A DNA stretch of 8,030 nucleotides from Candidatus Pacebacteria bacterium UBA6188 (GTDB taxonomy: Bacteria > Patescibacteriota > Microgenomatia > UBA1400 > PJMF01): NCBI GenBank assembly GCA_002422765.1, contig DITI01000025.1, positions 5,487 through 13,516 of the forward strand, in the 5' to 3' direction. Shown one piece after another: positions 1 to 6,088 of this stretch. How positions within the stretch are numbered: position 1 is the stretch's first letter; every line of letters begins with the position of its first letter. A model generated the notes under the pieces. It was given only the letters and a program-made list of their open reading frames with translations, was not told the DNA's origin and searched no databases. The translations under genes were made by a program, and so were the position numbers.

Positions 1-246
1 TTGAATTATAATTTTCTCGAACCTAGAGATATTTTTGCTCCAGCTTTCAATCTAGGCGCCAGTGGCTTGATCCTAACCCACAATCATCCCTCTGGTAACC
101 CTGAGCCATCTGATGAAGACTTGTTATTGACCGAAAAAGTACGTCATTTAGCCGAGCTTTTGGGAGTGAAATTCTTGGATCACCTAATCGTGACCAAAAA
201 CAATTATTTTTCTCTACGAGAACATTTTAGAGAACTGCTACATTAA
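1..246 (+). CDS. radC: RadC-family JAB/MPN domain protein, C-terminal part (5' end outside window)
   Basis: This is the last 81 codons of a RadC (UPF0758) protein. The reading frame is open to the left edge, and the TTG at position 1 is just an in-frame Leu codon, not a start. The JAMM-type metal motif is visible as H27-N-H29-P-S-G followed by S37-D38. It is preceded by the 'PRDIF' segment and followed by the family's usual 'LGVKFLDHLIVT' strand and 'YFSLREH' tail. The conserved Glu of the metal site and any helix-hairpin-helix region would lie upstream, out of view. Full RadC proteins run to roughly 200-230 residues, so about a third is present. Despite the name, a direct DNA-repair role is not established for the family; a metal-dependent hydrolase fold is. 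Its TAA (244-246) overlaps the cysS stop on the other strand by three of its bases. No plus-strand terminator is seen after it. Confidence 0.9.
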   Translation: MNYNFLEPRDIFAPAFNLGASGLILTHNHPSGNPEPSDEDLLLTEKVRHLAELLGVKFLDHLIVTKNNYFSLREHFRELLH

Positions 247-1682
247 AGCAATTCGATTGAGGCTGTACCTGCTTGATCGATCAACTTATAGCCGGCCTTC
301 GTAAACTGCTGTCTAATCGCGTCAGACTTGGCAAAGTCTTTGTTTTGGCGAGCCTTTTCCCTTTCTGCAAAAAGCTCTTGTAGCTCTACACTTAAATCTT
401 CCAGTTGGAACTTAGATTTTTGTTCAACTGGCAAGTTGGATTCAGTAACTGATGCCAAGCCCAAACCTAAAACACGATCAAATTCCAATAATAAACGATA
501 CTTCCAAGCATTATCTAAGTTGCTCTTAAGCATTTGCCACATGACGGCTAGAGCTTCTGCGGTACCAAGATTATTTTCCAGTGCTTGAAAAAAGTCGTGA
601 CTAAATTTTTGAGCTTGTTCATTGTTTTCTTCAGGACTCGTCAAACGATGATTTTTGATCTCCAAATACAATTGCAAAAGTTTGTGCCATGCACTTTGAC
701 TCGCCTGCAAACTAGACCAAGTAAAATTTTGTTCGCTGCGATAGTGGCTTTGCAAAAATAAGAGGCGCAAAGCTTGAGGAACAAAACCCTTCTTTAGGAC
801 ATCATCGATGGTGTAAAAATTACCCAAAGATTTACTCATCTTCTCCCCATCAACTCGTAAGAAATTATGATGCACCCAGAATTTAGCGAAAGGCTTGTCG
901 GTAAAAGTTTCTGACTGAGCGATTTCATTAGCATGATGGACAGCGATATGATCAATTCCTCCAGTGTGGATGTCAAGTTGCTCGCCTAAATGTTCGATGC
1001 TCATCGCACTACACTCAATGTGCCAACCTGGAAAACTACGAGAGTGCCAAGGACTAGGCCAAACCATTTGACGATTTTCTCCAGCTTTCTCAAATTTCCA
1101 TAGTGCAAAATCACTCTGGTTTCTTTTGCCTGTCACCTCACCCAAACGACTCTCGCGAGTAGCTTGACGCGGATCGTGACCACTCAATTCTCCATAACTC
1201 TTCAGTTTAGACGTATCGAAATAAACCCCATCACCTTCAATCAAATAGGTGAAGCCTTTTTTCTCCAAATCCAAAACCATTTCTAACTGACTCTGAATGT
1301 GTTCGGTTGCTCGGCAACTTAAAGTAGGGCGCGCCACACCCATCAAATCCATGCTGTACCAAAAATAGGCTTCAAATTTTTTGGCCACTTCCCAAGCAGT
1401 TTGACCATATTTGCGCGCCCCTTTTTCCATTTTGTCTTCACCCTCATCAGCATCAGAAGCCAAATGGCCGACGTCAGTAATGTTTTGAACATGTTTGACC
1501 TCATAACCTAGGTGGCGCAAAACTCTCACCAAAATATCATCCATCACGTACTTACGCAAATGGCCGATGTGAGTGTAGTCGTAAACAGTGGGACCACAAG
1601 CATAAATTTTGACTTGTTTTAAATCTTCTTGGAGAGCTTTGAACTCTTCAACTTTTTTGGAGAGAGTGTTATAGAGTTTCAT
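243..1682 (-). CDS. cysS: Cysteinyl-tRNA synthetase
   Basis: Class I aminoacyl-tRNA synthetase that activates cysteine with ATP and charges tRNA-Cys in the cytoplasm. The 479 residues compare well with about 460 for the E. coli enzyme, so it is full length. The N-terminal Rossmann domain has '[15 protein letters not shown]' with HIGH at 38-41. KMSKS is at 281-285. The family's structural zinc ligands appear to be present: C29, C224 in 'GWHIECSAM', H249 and E253 in '[10 protein letters not shown]'. These correspond to Cys28, Cys209, His234 and Glu238 of E. coli by alignment from memory. The C-terminal helical part ends with the usual '[17 protein letters not shown]' segment. The ATG start fits the typical 'KLYNTL' opening. 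No Shine-Dalgarno sequence precedes it, and a TATAGT box lies 11 bases upstream, suggesting a very short leader. It may also be read from the upstream 224-residue gene, 56 bases away. Confidence 0.97.
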   Translation of the reverse strand: MKLYNTLSKKVEEFKALQEDLKQVKIYACGPTVYDYTHIGHLRKYVMDDILVRVLRHLGYEVKHVQNITDVGHLASDADEGEDKMEKGARKYGQTAWEVAKKFEAYFWYSMDLMGVARPTLSCRATEHIQSQLEMVLDLEKKGFTYLIEGDGVYFDTSKLKSYGELSGHDPRQATRESRLGEVTGKRNQSDFALWKFEKAGENRQMVWPSPWHSRSFPGWHIECSAMSIEHLGEQLDIHTGGIDHIAVHHANEIAQSETFTDKPFAKFWVHHNFLRVDGEKMSKSLGNFYTIDDVLKKGFVPQALRLLFLQSHYRSEQNFTWSSLQASQSAWHKLLQLYLEIKNHRLTSPEENNEQAQKFSHDFFQALENNLGTAEALAVMWQMLKSNLDNAWKYRLLLEFDRVLGLGLASVTESNLPVEQKSKFQLEDLSVELQELFAEREKARQNKDFAKSDAIRQQFTKAGYKLIDQAGTASIELL

Positions 1683-1693
1683 GATTTTATCTA

Positions 1694-1699
1694 ACTATA
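1694..1699 (-). promoter_or_regulatory. Possible -10 box (TATAGT) for cysS, short-leader mRNA
   Basis: On the minus strand TATAGT matches the TATAAT consensus at five of six positions and ends 11 bases before the cysS ATG. A start about 7 bases downstream would leave a leader of only some 4-6 bases. That would explain the lack of any Shine-Dalgarno sequence. The hexamer 17 bases upstream (TTCAGG) is a poor -35, and the region is A/T-rich, so chance is a real alternative. Confidence 0.35.
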
Positions 1700-1738
1700 A
1701 GTTGAATGAATTTTAGCCTGAAAAAGCTATTTACGCCA

Positions 1739-2413
1739 CTAGCCATCGGCTTGGCTCATTTGGGTGCGTTTGTTTTGCATAAGCTGAGCGGTTTGTTGTT
1801 TCTTGTTGCCAGATGGACCAACTGGACCTTTTCTAGGGCTACTAGGCGGTGCAATGCTTTGTTCTTCTGCTTGTCTCGCCTCTTCTTCTTTACGCTGTTG
1901 CTCTTCTTGCATTTCTTGCTGTTTTTTTTGCTGTTCTTCTTGGTATTTTTGTTGGACGTAAGCCTGCTCTTCTTGAGTCAGTTTTTGCCAATTCTGAGCG
2001 ATTTTTTGTTTTTTGGCTTTTTTCTCTGGAGGATCTTCGGTGTTGATTCCCAGCAAGGAATTGAGGTCAAAAAAAGATTTGAAAGTGTTAACAATGTCTT
2101 TGACTGGACGAAGAACTAGCTCCTCACCTAAGTTAGAAATATTTCTTGGATTAGGAGCTGCTTGCTGCTGACTTGCCTCAGGGTTGGCCAAAGGGGTTTG
2201 ACCAGCTCCGGCTGTAGCAGCTTGTTGTTTAGCAATACCTTGTTGACCCAAGACTGAAGATTGCTGAGCAGCTTGTTTTTGGGCGCTGGCAGCTGATGAG
2301 GCGGCAGAGCTTTCATGCTCATCACTAAAACCAGAACCAAAAGTTTGGCGAAAACCTCCGCCCGGTCTCATTTGTGTTTTTGCGCCAGCTTTTGGCGCTC
2401 CAAAACCAGACAT
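1739..2413 (-). CDS. Gln/Ala-rich coiled-coil protein of unknown function
   Basis: I do not recognise a characterised family. The 224-residue product has four visible parts. Residues 1-30 are a Gly-rich, basic start ('RPGGGFRQTFGSGF'). Residues 31-90 are low complexity, rich in Ala, Ser and Gln. Residues 91-145 are the only ordered-looking stretch ('NISNLGEELVLRPVKDIVNTF', then 'FFDLNSLLGI'). Residues 145-185 are a strongly charged Gln/Glu/Lys helix likely to form a coiled coil. A Pro/Gly hinge ('PSSPRKGPVGP') and a basic Gln-rich tail follow. There is no signal peptide, membrane segment or cysteine. Similar Gln-rich proteins with a 'PRKGP'-like hinge near the C terminus are, as I recall, common in Microgenomates; some carry names such as DUF5660, but I cannot assign that here. 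It lies 23 bases after the 107-residue gene, which also has a Gln/Glu helix, so the two may be co-expressed and interact. A weak GAAAG precedes the ATG. Confidence 0.75.
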   Translation of the reverse strand: MSGFGAPKAGAKTQMRPGGGFRQTFGSGFSDEHESSAASSAASAQKQAAQQSSVLGQQGIAKQQAATAGAGQTPLANPEASQQQAAPNPRNISNLGEELVLRPVKDIVNTFKSFFDLNSLLGINTEDPPEKKAKKQKIAQNWQKLTQEEQAYVQQKYQEEQQKKQQEMQEEQQRKEEEARQAEEQSIAPPSSPRKGPVGPSGNKKQQTAQLMQNKRTQMSQADG

Positions 2414-2436
2414 ATTTAACTTTCAAAAACTCTTTT

Positions 2437-2760
2437 TTAATTACTCTCCAAATGCTTGAGTTGAAAAATTCTAATACTGCGCTCTTCTAGTTTTTTTTGC
2501 TCAGATAATGCCTCACTACTAATTTTTTGACTCATTCTAGCTTGATATTGCGGAGTGTCTTTGAGCTCAGCCTGCATTTTGGCCAGTTGCTCATTAATTT
2601 GCACTTGGTCTTCAGCTTGTTTTTGTTGTTGTAGCAAAGCAATTTCCTCTGCACTCAAACCAGGAGCTTTCTCCTCAGGAACAGTATCTGCTGCTCCTTG
2701 CTTCTTTTGTTCTTCAAGGAGTTTCTGGAGAGCTGCTAAGGGATCTTGGTTGTCTGCCAT
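2437..2760 (-). CDS. Small Gln/Glu-rich helical protein of unknown function
   Basis: The 107-residue product starts 'MADNQDPLAALQKLLEEQKK'. I chose the ATG at 2760 over an in-frame TTG at 2784, because the eight extra residues have no ribosome-binding site and 'MADNQDPL' looks like a natural N terminus. The protein is almost wholly helical by composition. It has an amphipathic N-terminal helix (residues 6-20), a linker with Pro and Gly, a long Gln/Glu/Lys helix from about residue 38 to 64, and a C-terminal charged helix ending 'QLKHLESN'. There is no signal peptide, membrane segment, Cys or Trp, and no known catalytic motif. It sits 75 bases after hpf and 23 bases before the Gln/Ala-rich gene on the same strand. 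Function unknown; a structural or adaptor role as a partner of the next gene's coiled coil is only a guess. Confidence 0.75.
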   Translation of the reverse strand: MADNQDPLAALQKLLEEQKKQGAADTVPEEKAPGLSAEEIALLQQQKQAEDQVQINEQLAKMQAELKDTPQYQARMSQKISSEALSEQKKLEERSIRIFQLKHLESN

Positions 2761-2766
2761 AGGAAA

Positions 2767-2772
2767 ATTAAA
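2767..2772 (-). promoter_or_regulatory. Possible -10 box (TTTAAT) for the 107-residue gene
   Basis: TTTAAT on the minus strand matches TATAAT at five of six positions and is followed by 6 bases and then the ATG at 2760. If real, it would give a leaderless message, in keeping with the missing Shine-Dalgarno sequence. No convincing -35 is present and the context is A/T-rich, so this is weak on its own. Confidence 0.22.
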
Positions 2773-2835
2773 TAGACTTGCCAATTCATGTTAGCAGAAA
2801 AAAGCCAAGCAAAGCAAGGACACTCAATGAAAATT

Positions 2836-3180
2836 TTAGCTCAAGCTTAAGTCGTGTTTGCTCAAGCGACGATAATCCGTTTTTTTCTCTTTGGTCTTGC
2901 GCATCTTGCGCAAAGCAGCGTTAGTAGCATCAACAATGGCATCGTAAAAATCATAACCATTAATTTCTACCCAGAGATCCTTGCCAGGAATTTCGATGCT
3001 GTATTTGACTGACACTTTTTTGCTGTCTGTAGCTTTTTTAGTGTCTTGCTCCAGATAAACAGTGACTTTACTGACCTTAAAATCCTTGAGTTTGCTCAAT
3101 TTATGGCTTTGTCTCTGGATAAATTCGCGTAGCGCTCTCGTCACTCTCAGGCTTTTGGCTTGAACAATCACGTCCGTCAT
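2836..3180 (-). CDS. hpf: Ribosome hibernation promoting factor (HPF/RaiA family, short form)
   Basis: Binds the 30S decoding region of idle ribosomes and promotes or stabilises their dormant state. The 114-residue product matches the HPF/YfiA N-terminal domain in order: 'SLRVTRALREFIQRQSHKL' (helix 1), a strand 'VSKVTVYLEQD', a strand 'VSVKYSIEIPGKDLWVEI', and 'DFYDAIVDATNAALRKMRK' (helix 2, basic face toward rRNA). It lacks the C-terminal dimerisation domain of long HPF, so it is a short form, with an added basic tail to residue 114. The frame stays open for 24 more codons to 3252, but the ATG at 3180 is clearly the start: it begins the domain and has AAGGAG four bases upstream. The extra codons would cover the terminator-like hairpin region. 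The gene heads a same-strand group with the two Gln-rich proteins. Confidence 0.93.
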   Translation of the reverse strand: MTDVIVQAKSLRVTRALREFIQRQSHKLSKLKDFKVSKVTVYLEQDTKKATDSKKVSVKYSIEIPGKDLWVEINGYDFYDAIVDATNAALRKMRKTKEKKTDYRRLSKHDLSLS

Positions 3181-3184
3181 AGTT

Positions 3185-3190
3185 CTCCTT
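3185..3190 (-). promoter_or_regulatory. Shine-Dalgarno site deciding the hpf start
   Basis: AAGGAG on the minus strand, separated by AACT from the ATG at 3180. This is the strongest ribosome-binding site in the window and fixes the hpf start. It also shows that the organism uses anti-Shine-Dalgarno pairing even though several other genes here lack a site. Confidence 0.85.
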
Positions 3191-3228
3191 TCAACTTTCA
3201 CCCTTTTGATGAAAGCCATAATTAATAC

Positions 3229-3271
3229 AAAAAAAACGACCTCAACTAGCATCTAACTAATTGAAAAGTCG
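3229..3271 (-). terminator. Rho-independent terminator, or attenuator in the hpf leader
   Basis: Reading the minus strand from 3271: CGAC, a two-base TT bulge, a 9-base arm (3265-3257), a 7-base loop (3256-3250), the matching 9-base arm (3249-3241) and GTCG (3240-3237). Eight T residues (3236-3229) follow at once. The inner stem has seven Watson-Crick pairs and two G-U pairs; the outer CGAC/GTCG stem is perfect. On the plus strand no T run follows, so it works in one direction only. It could end the pyr transcript arriving from pyrF, whose stop is about 280 bases upstream. If a promoter lies above it, it could instead act as an attenuator in the hpf leader. Confidence 0.72.
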
Positions 3272-3289
3272 TTAATATCATCTGTTTTC

Positions 3290-3298
3290 AGCATAGCA
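3290..3298 (-). promoter_or_regulatory. Candidate extended -10 (TGCTATGCT) upstream of hpf
   Basis: On the minus strand TGC-TATGCT has an extended -10 pattern (TGn before a four-of-six -10). TTGCTT is a poor -35 at 16 bases. A start near 3283 would place the whole terminator-like hairpin in the hpf leader. A rival is TTGAGG (3245-3240) with AATTAT (3223-3218) at 16 bases, which would start below the hairpin. Neither is strong, and I cannot choose between them. Confidence 0.2.
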
Positions 3299-3332
3299 AA
3301 TTTGTGTCAAAAAGCAAGTAAAAAAGGCAGTG

Positions 3333-3338
3333 TATAAT
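3333..3338 (+). promoter_or_regulatory. Perfect -10 box (TATAAT) giving a leaderless mRNA for the 70-residue gene
   Basis: TATAAT matches the consensus completely and ends 7 bases before the ATG at 3346. A normal start distance puts the first transcribed base at or next to the A of ATG. No purine-rich ribosome-binding site lies between or before them. No clear -35 is found at 16-18 bases; the region there is a run of A residues. Confidence 0.6.
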
Positions 3339-3345
3339 AATTGAT

Positions 3346-3558
3346 ATGGCAGGAGAAAAGATCAATATCCCAGCCGGAAAAGAATTTAACGCTGGAGATC
3401 ATGAAGACGGCGACGAGGGCTACACATCTACTGAAGATTTAGAAGCTAAGGTAGTTGGCATTGTTCCAGAAACAGGCTCTCTTAAAGTCATTATTCCTAA
3501 AGTTGATCCTGACCGTCAATTTTTCGTCCATCAACCACCAAAAAAAGAAAAGACTTAG
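3346..3558 (+). CDS. Small protein of unknown function, convergent with pyrF
   Basis: The 70-residue product is not one I recognise. The N-terminal half is acidic and hydrophilic, with a cluster of Asp, Glu and Gly around residues 18-25. A middle segment (about 32-52, 'EAKVVGIVPETGSLKVIIPK') alternates residues like two beta strands joined by a turn. The tail is Pro/Lys-rich ('QPPKKEKT'). There is no signal peptide, membrane helix, Cys or catalytic motif. It is the only complete plus-strand gene in the window. Support for it being real comes from the perfect TATAAT 7 bases upstream, the fully open frame between two clear boundaries, the protein-like composition, and the TAG stop that overlaps the pyrF stop by 4 bases without cutting into pyrF. 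The whole gene would be read in antisense by any pyr transcript ending at the hairpin near 3229. Confidence 0.65.
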   Translation: MAGEKINIPAGKEFNAGDHEDGDEGYTSTEDLEAKVVGIVPETGSLKVIIPKVDPDRQFFVHQPPKKEKT

Positions 3559-4364
3559 GTTCTGTATTGATTGATTTCGTCTCGCAACTGCTTGGCAGCG
3601 ACACTTGGATCTGGAGCAAAAATAATTCCTCTGGCTGAATTGATTATGAGTCCCTTTTTGGCGCTGTTTAAGCCTGCTTCAAGCACCTGACTGACTTCAC
3701 CACCTTGTGCACCAATCCCTGGCACTAAAAAAGTCATTTCCCCAGTTAATTCTCTTGCTTGCCTCATCTCCTCAGGATAAGTGGCGCCAACTACCAATAA
3801 ACAATTGTCTGCCTGATTCCATTCCTGGCTAACCTTAGCTGCCACTCTTTGCCAGATTTTTTCTCCAGAATCTAAGGTTAAATTCTGCAATTCTCCCGAC
3901 TCAGGATTAGAAGTTTTGCAAAGAATGATGCAAGCTTTATCTTGGCGATCTAGAAATGGTTGCAAAGCTTCGCGACCCAAGTATGGATGTAAAGTCACAG
4001 CATCAAAACCCAACCAGTCAAAAATAGCCGTGACATAACCTTCGTTGGTGTTGCCAATGTCGGCTCTTTTAGCGTCAAGAATTAGAGTAATTTCCGGATG
4101 TTTTTCCTTTAAATAAGCGGTGGTTAAACGTAATTCATGCAAACCTTTATCACCTCTCGCTTCATAAAAAGCTGAGTTGGGCTTATAGGCACTGACGTAT
4201 TGATGAGTCTGATCGATGATCCACTGATTAAAAGCGAATTGAGGATGTTCCATGCTTTTAAATTGATCTGGAATTCTGGCAAAATCAGCATCCAAACCCA
4301 CACAAAGCAAAGAATTAACTTGATCAACTCGCTGATTATATTTTTCAAGAAATGTCATGGCCAT
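3555..4364 (-). CDS. pyrF: Orotidine-5'-phosphate decarboxylase (subfamily 2)
   Basis: Last step of UMP synthesis: decarboxylates OMP to UMP in the cytoplasm. The 269-residue TIM-barrel protein fits the longer bacterial subfamily 2. Its opening 'FLEKYNQRV' followed by 'LLCVGLDADFARIP' is characteristic. The catalytic Lys/Asp network is visible: K61 in 'AYKPN', and D97, K99 and D102 in 'DAKRADIGNT'. The phosphate-binding part follows with 'VPGIGAQGGE' (about 214-223) and 'NSARGI' with R245. The ATG at 4364 lies inside the end of pyrE, giving a 20-base overlap and likely translational coupling; a second ATG at 4358 is also possible. GGGGAAAG a few bases upstream can serve as a ribosome-binding site. 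Its TAA overlaps the stop of the opposing 70-residue gene. No terminator follows directly. Confidence 0.96.
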   Translation of the reverse strand: MAMTFLEKYNQRVDQVNSLLCVGLDADFARIPDQFKSMEHPQFAFNQWIIDQTHQYVSAYKPNSAFYEARGDKGLHELRLTTAYLKEKHPEITLILDAKRADIGNTNEGYVTAIFDWLGFDAVTLHPYLGREALQPFLDRQDKACIILCKTSNPESGELQNLTLDSGEKIWQRVAAKVSQEWNQADNCLLVVGATYPEEMRQARELTGEMTFLVPGIGAQGGEVSQVLEAGLNSAKKGLIINSARGIIFAPDPSVAAKQLRDEINQYRT

Positions 4365-4998
4365 GGCGCTTTCCCCAGCCCCAAGGATCTTGAAACCAGT
4401 CTTCTAAAATTGCTTTTTGCGTTTTGCTAAATAAACCTAATTCCAAAGCTTCCGCCAGAATCACTTCAAAATTGGTCAGTGGACGCAAACGAACTTTTGC
4501 CTTGGCAAAAGCTGTGTCAGCTTCCTTGAAGCCATAGCCCACGATAATGAGACAGTCAGTAACCTCTGCTCCATCCTGACGCAAGGCTTCTACTCCAGCC
4601 AAACTGCTCATCCCTGTCGTTACTAAGTCTTCTAGTAAAATAACTTTTTTGCCAGCAACATTTCCCCCCTCAACCCGACTTTTAGTGCCATGATCTTTGA
4701 TTTTTTTGCGCACAAAGACTGAAGGTTTGCTCATCGCGTAACCTAAAGCGGCACTATGAGGAATACCAGCAGTTTCAATCCCAGCAATTACTTCAAATTC
4801 CAACTTATCGCGAACAATGAGCTCTTGAAAGCCACCAATCACTTCTTGCCAAGCTGCTGGGTGAAAAGGAAAGCGTCGATTGTCGACGTAAACCGGCGAG
4901 ATAATGCCAGATTTAAAAGTAATGGGAGAGCTTGGTTTGAAGCCCACAGCACCAATTTCTAAAAGCGAGCGAGCAATTTTTTTTGCCAAGTCAGACAT
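4345..4998 (-). CDS. pyrE: Orotate phosphoribosyltransferase
   Basis: Joins orotate to PRPP, giving OMP and pyrophosphate. The 217 residues are a normal length for a type I phosphoribosyltransferase. The PRPP-binding signature is at 119-131 ('VILLEDLVTTGMS', with E123 and D124). The flexible catalytic loop and its basic residues are 'VRKKIKDHGTK' (R97, K98, K99, K101, H103). The hood begins with 'ITFKSGIISPVYVDNR'. The C terminus is slightly longer than usual, with a Trp/Gly-rich stretch ('DPWGWGKRHGH') partly encoded in the overlap with pyrF. It starts 3 bases after the pyrD stop, with GAAAGG seven bases upstream of the ATG lying in the pyrD end. It ends with TGA, which argues against a code where TGA is Gly. 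Confidence 0.97.
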   Translation of the reverse strand: MSDLAKKIARSLLEIGAVGFKPSSPITFKSGIISPVYVDNRRFPFHPAAWQEVIGGFQELIVRDKLEFEVIAGIETAGIPHSAALGYAMSKPSVFVRKKIKDHGTKSRVEGGNVAGKKVILLEDLVTTGMSSLAGVEALRQDGAEVTDCLIIVGYGFKEADTAFAKAKVRLRPLTNFEVILAEALELGLFSKTQKAILEDWFQDPWGWGKRHGHDIS

Positions 4999-5001
4999 AA
5001 A

Positions 5002-6084
5002 TTAACCTTTCTTGAGTTTATTCAATTCTAAAATTTCTAAAGCCAAATTCGGACGCCACATCGCTCCAGTTGCACTCATCACCGCATCAGCACCAGTCTG
5101 CATGTAGGCAAAATAATCATCTGCCACTGTCACTCCGCCCACACCAATAATGGCAAATTTTTGACCAAATTCTTGACGTAATTTTGCCAAGCGACTTACC
5201 ATTTCCAAGCCTGCCCATTTGATCGCAGCACCACAGACACCACTGCGCAAACGACCTTCACCTGGCAAAGCTTGCTGACCAAAAGCATCAACAATTGGCG
5301 CCGCAATAGTGTTAATCACGCTCAAACCATCAATGAGAGGACCGACTTGTTGTACATAATTTTGCAAATGCTCATCATCTTTAAAATAAGCTAATTTTAA
5401 AATAAGTGGCGTATTGCCAATTTCGTTTTTGATTTTTTCCGCAATCAAACGCACTCTGTCAGTGTCAAAACAAAGCAAATCAGCTGTTCCTTCATTGGGA
5501 CAACTCAAATTGGCTTCCAAAATTTTGGCGCCAGTTTCTTTGACTAAGCGCGCGGCTAAAACATAATCTTGGATTAAATCCTTAACGGTTCCATCCTCTT
5601 TTTTAGTGCCTTGAAAACTACCGATCAAAACCTGACCTTTACCTGCAGCTTGTACTGCCTGCGCCATATCTTTTTGCCAAAAATCTGGATCCATTGAAGG
5701 CACGCCAAAAGAATTGGTAATTGAAAGTGGCTCACTGTAGCTTGGCTCTGCCTGCAAATTATTTTCTGCCAATTTAAGTGTTAAATCACCTTTGATTTTC
5801 ACTCCCAAAACATTGGGCCAAGGATGACAAGTATAAGCTCTAGTGCGCACCGTTTTGTAAACACAAAGATCAAAACCTTGATTAAAAGCCGCTTGGACGA
5901 ATTTAGCATTCAAAAGTGGACCGGCTGGAATACCAAAAGGCAAATAAACTTTTTGACCCAAAAAATTATGGTTTGGCTCGCCTTGGCGCACGATTGCTTG
6001 AGTTTTGGCAAAAGCACCAAAAGGCCCTTTGGTAAAATTTTCTTCGTAAGTTTTTTGAGGATTATAAAAAGGAGTTTGCAACAT
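5002..6084 (-). CDS. pyrD: Dihydroorotate dehydrogenase family protein, class 1-like active site
   Basis: Oxidises dihydroorotate to orotate using FMN. The 360-residue product shows the family's barrel landmarks: 'LPFGIPAGPLLNA' (49-61), the FMN-contact Lys in 'VYKTVRTR' (K77), 'ITNSFGVPS' (122-130) in place of the usual 'NSMGLPN', 'NLSCPN' (192-197), K230 in 'LILKLAY', 'VINTI' with N258, and the FMN phosphate loops 'IIGVGGV' (312-318) and 'ATGAMW'. C195 in NLSCPN is the class 1 base; class 2 enzymes have Ser there. It is nevertheless about 50 residues longer than class 1A enzymes and lacks the hydrophobic N-terminal helices that anchor class 2 to the membrane. No PyrK electron-transfer subunit is seen nearby, so the acceptor is unknown. 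Position before pyrE and pyrF supports the role. The ribosome-binding site is weak, and the upstream stop is 4 bases away. Confidence 0.88.
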   Translation of the reverse strand: MLQTPFYNPQKTYEENFTKGPFGAFAKTQAIVRQGEPNHNFLGQKVYLPFGIPAGPLLNAKFVQAAFNQGFDLCVYKTVRTRAYTCHPWPNVLGVKIKGDLTLKLAENNLQAEPSYSEPLSITNSFGVPSMDPDFWQKDMAQAVQAAGKGQVLIGSFQGTKKEDGTVKDLIQDYVLAARLVKETGAKILEANLSCPNEGTADLLCFDTDRVRLIAEKIKNEIGNTPLILKLAYFKDDEHLQNYVQQVGPLIDGLSVINTIAAPIVDAFGQQALPGEGRLRSGVCGAAIKWAGLEMVSRLAKLRQEFGQKFAIIGVGGVTVADDYFAYMQTGADAVMSATGAMWRPNLALEILELNKLKKG

Positions 6085-6088
6085 ATTC

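Noticed and set aside
273..284. 12-base perfect palindrome TTGATCGATCAA near the end of cysS
   Set aside because: Lies in conserved coding sequence (Leu-Ile-Asp-Gln), has no spacer or T run and no second copy seen; likely incidental.
1706..2119. Plus-strand frame encoding a Leu/Phe-rich, membrane-like protein
   Set aside because: It is the antisense of the Gln/Glu/Lys coiled-coil gene: CAA, GAA and AAG codons read backward give Leu, Phe and Leu. The apparent membrane helices are an artefact of that composition.
2761..2784. TTG start giving eight extra residues on the 107-residue protein
   Set aside because: No ribosome-binding site, and the ATG at 2760 starts a more natural N terminus.
2800..2820. 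GC-richer repeat-like stretch after hpf followed by T residues on the minus strand, as a terminator
   Set aside because: CCTTGC and GCTTGG are not inverted complements; only two pairs form at the ends, so no stable stem.
3181..3252. N-terminal extension of hpf with a hydrophobic, signal-like stretch
   Set aside because: The domain begins at the ATG at 3180, which has AAGGAG at the right distance; the extension reads through the terminator hairpin region.
3305..3310. Perfect TTGACA (-35) on the minus strand upstream of hpf
   Set aside because: No acceptable -10 at 16-18 bases (AAACAG at 17), so it is probably chance.
4345..4347. Possible TGA recoding as in some Patescibacteria (Gracilibacteria/SR1)
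   Set aside because: TGA ends pyrE at its expected length and no other gene contains in-frame TGA, so the standard code fits.
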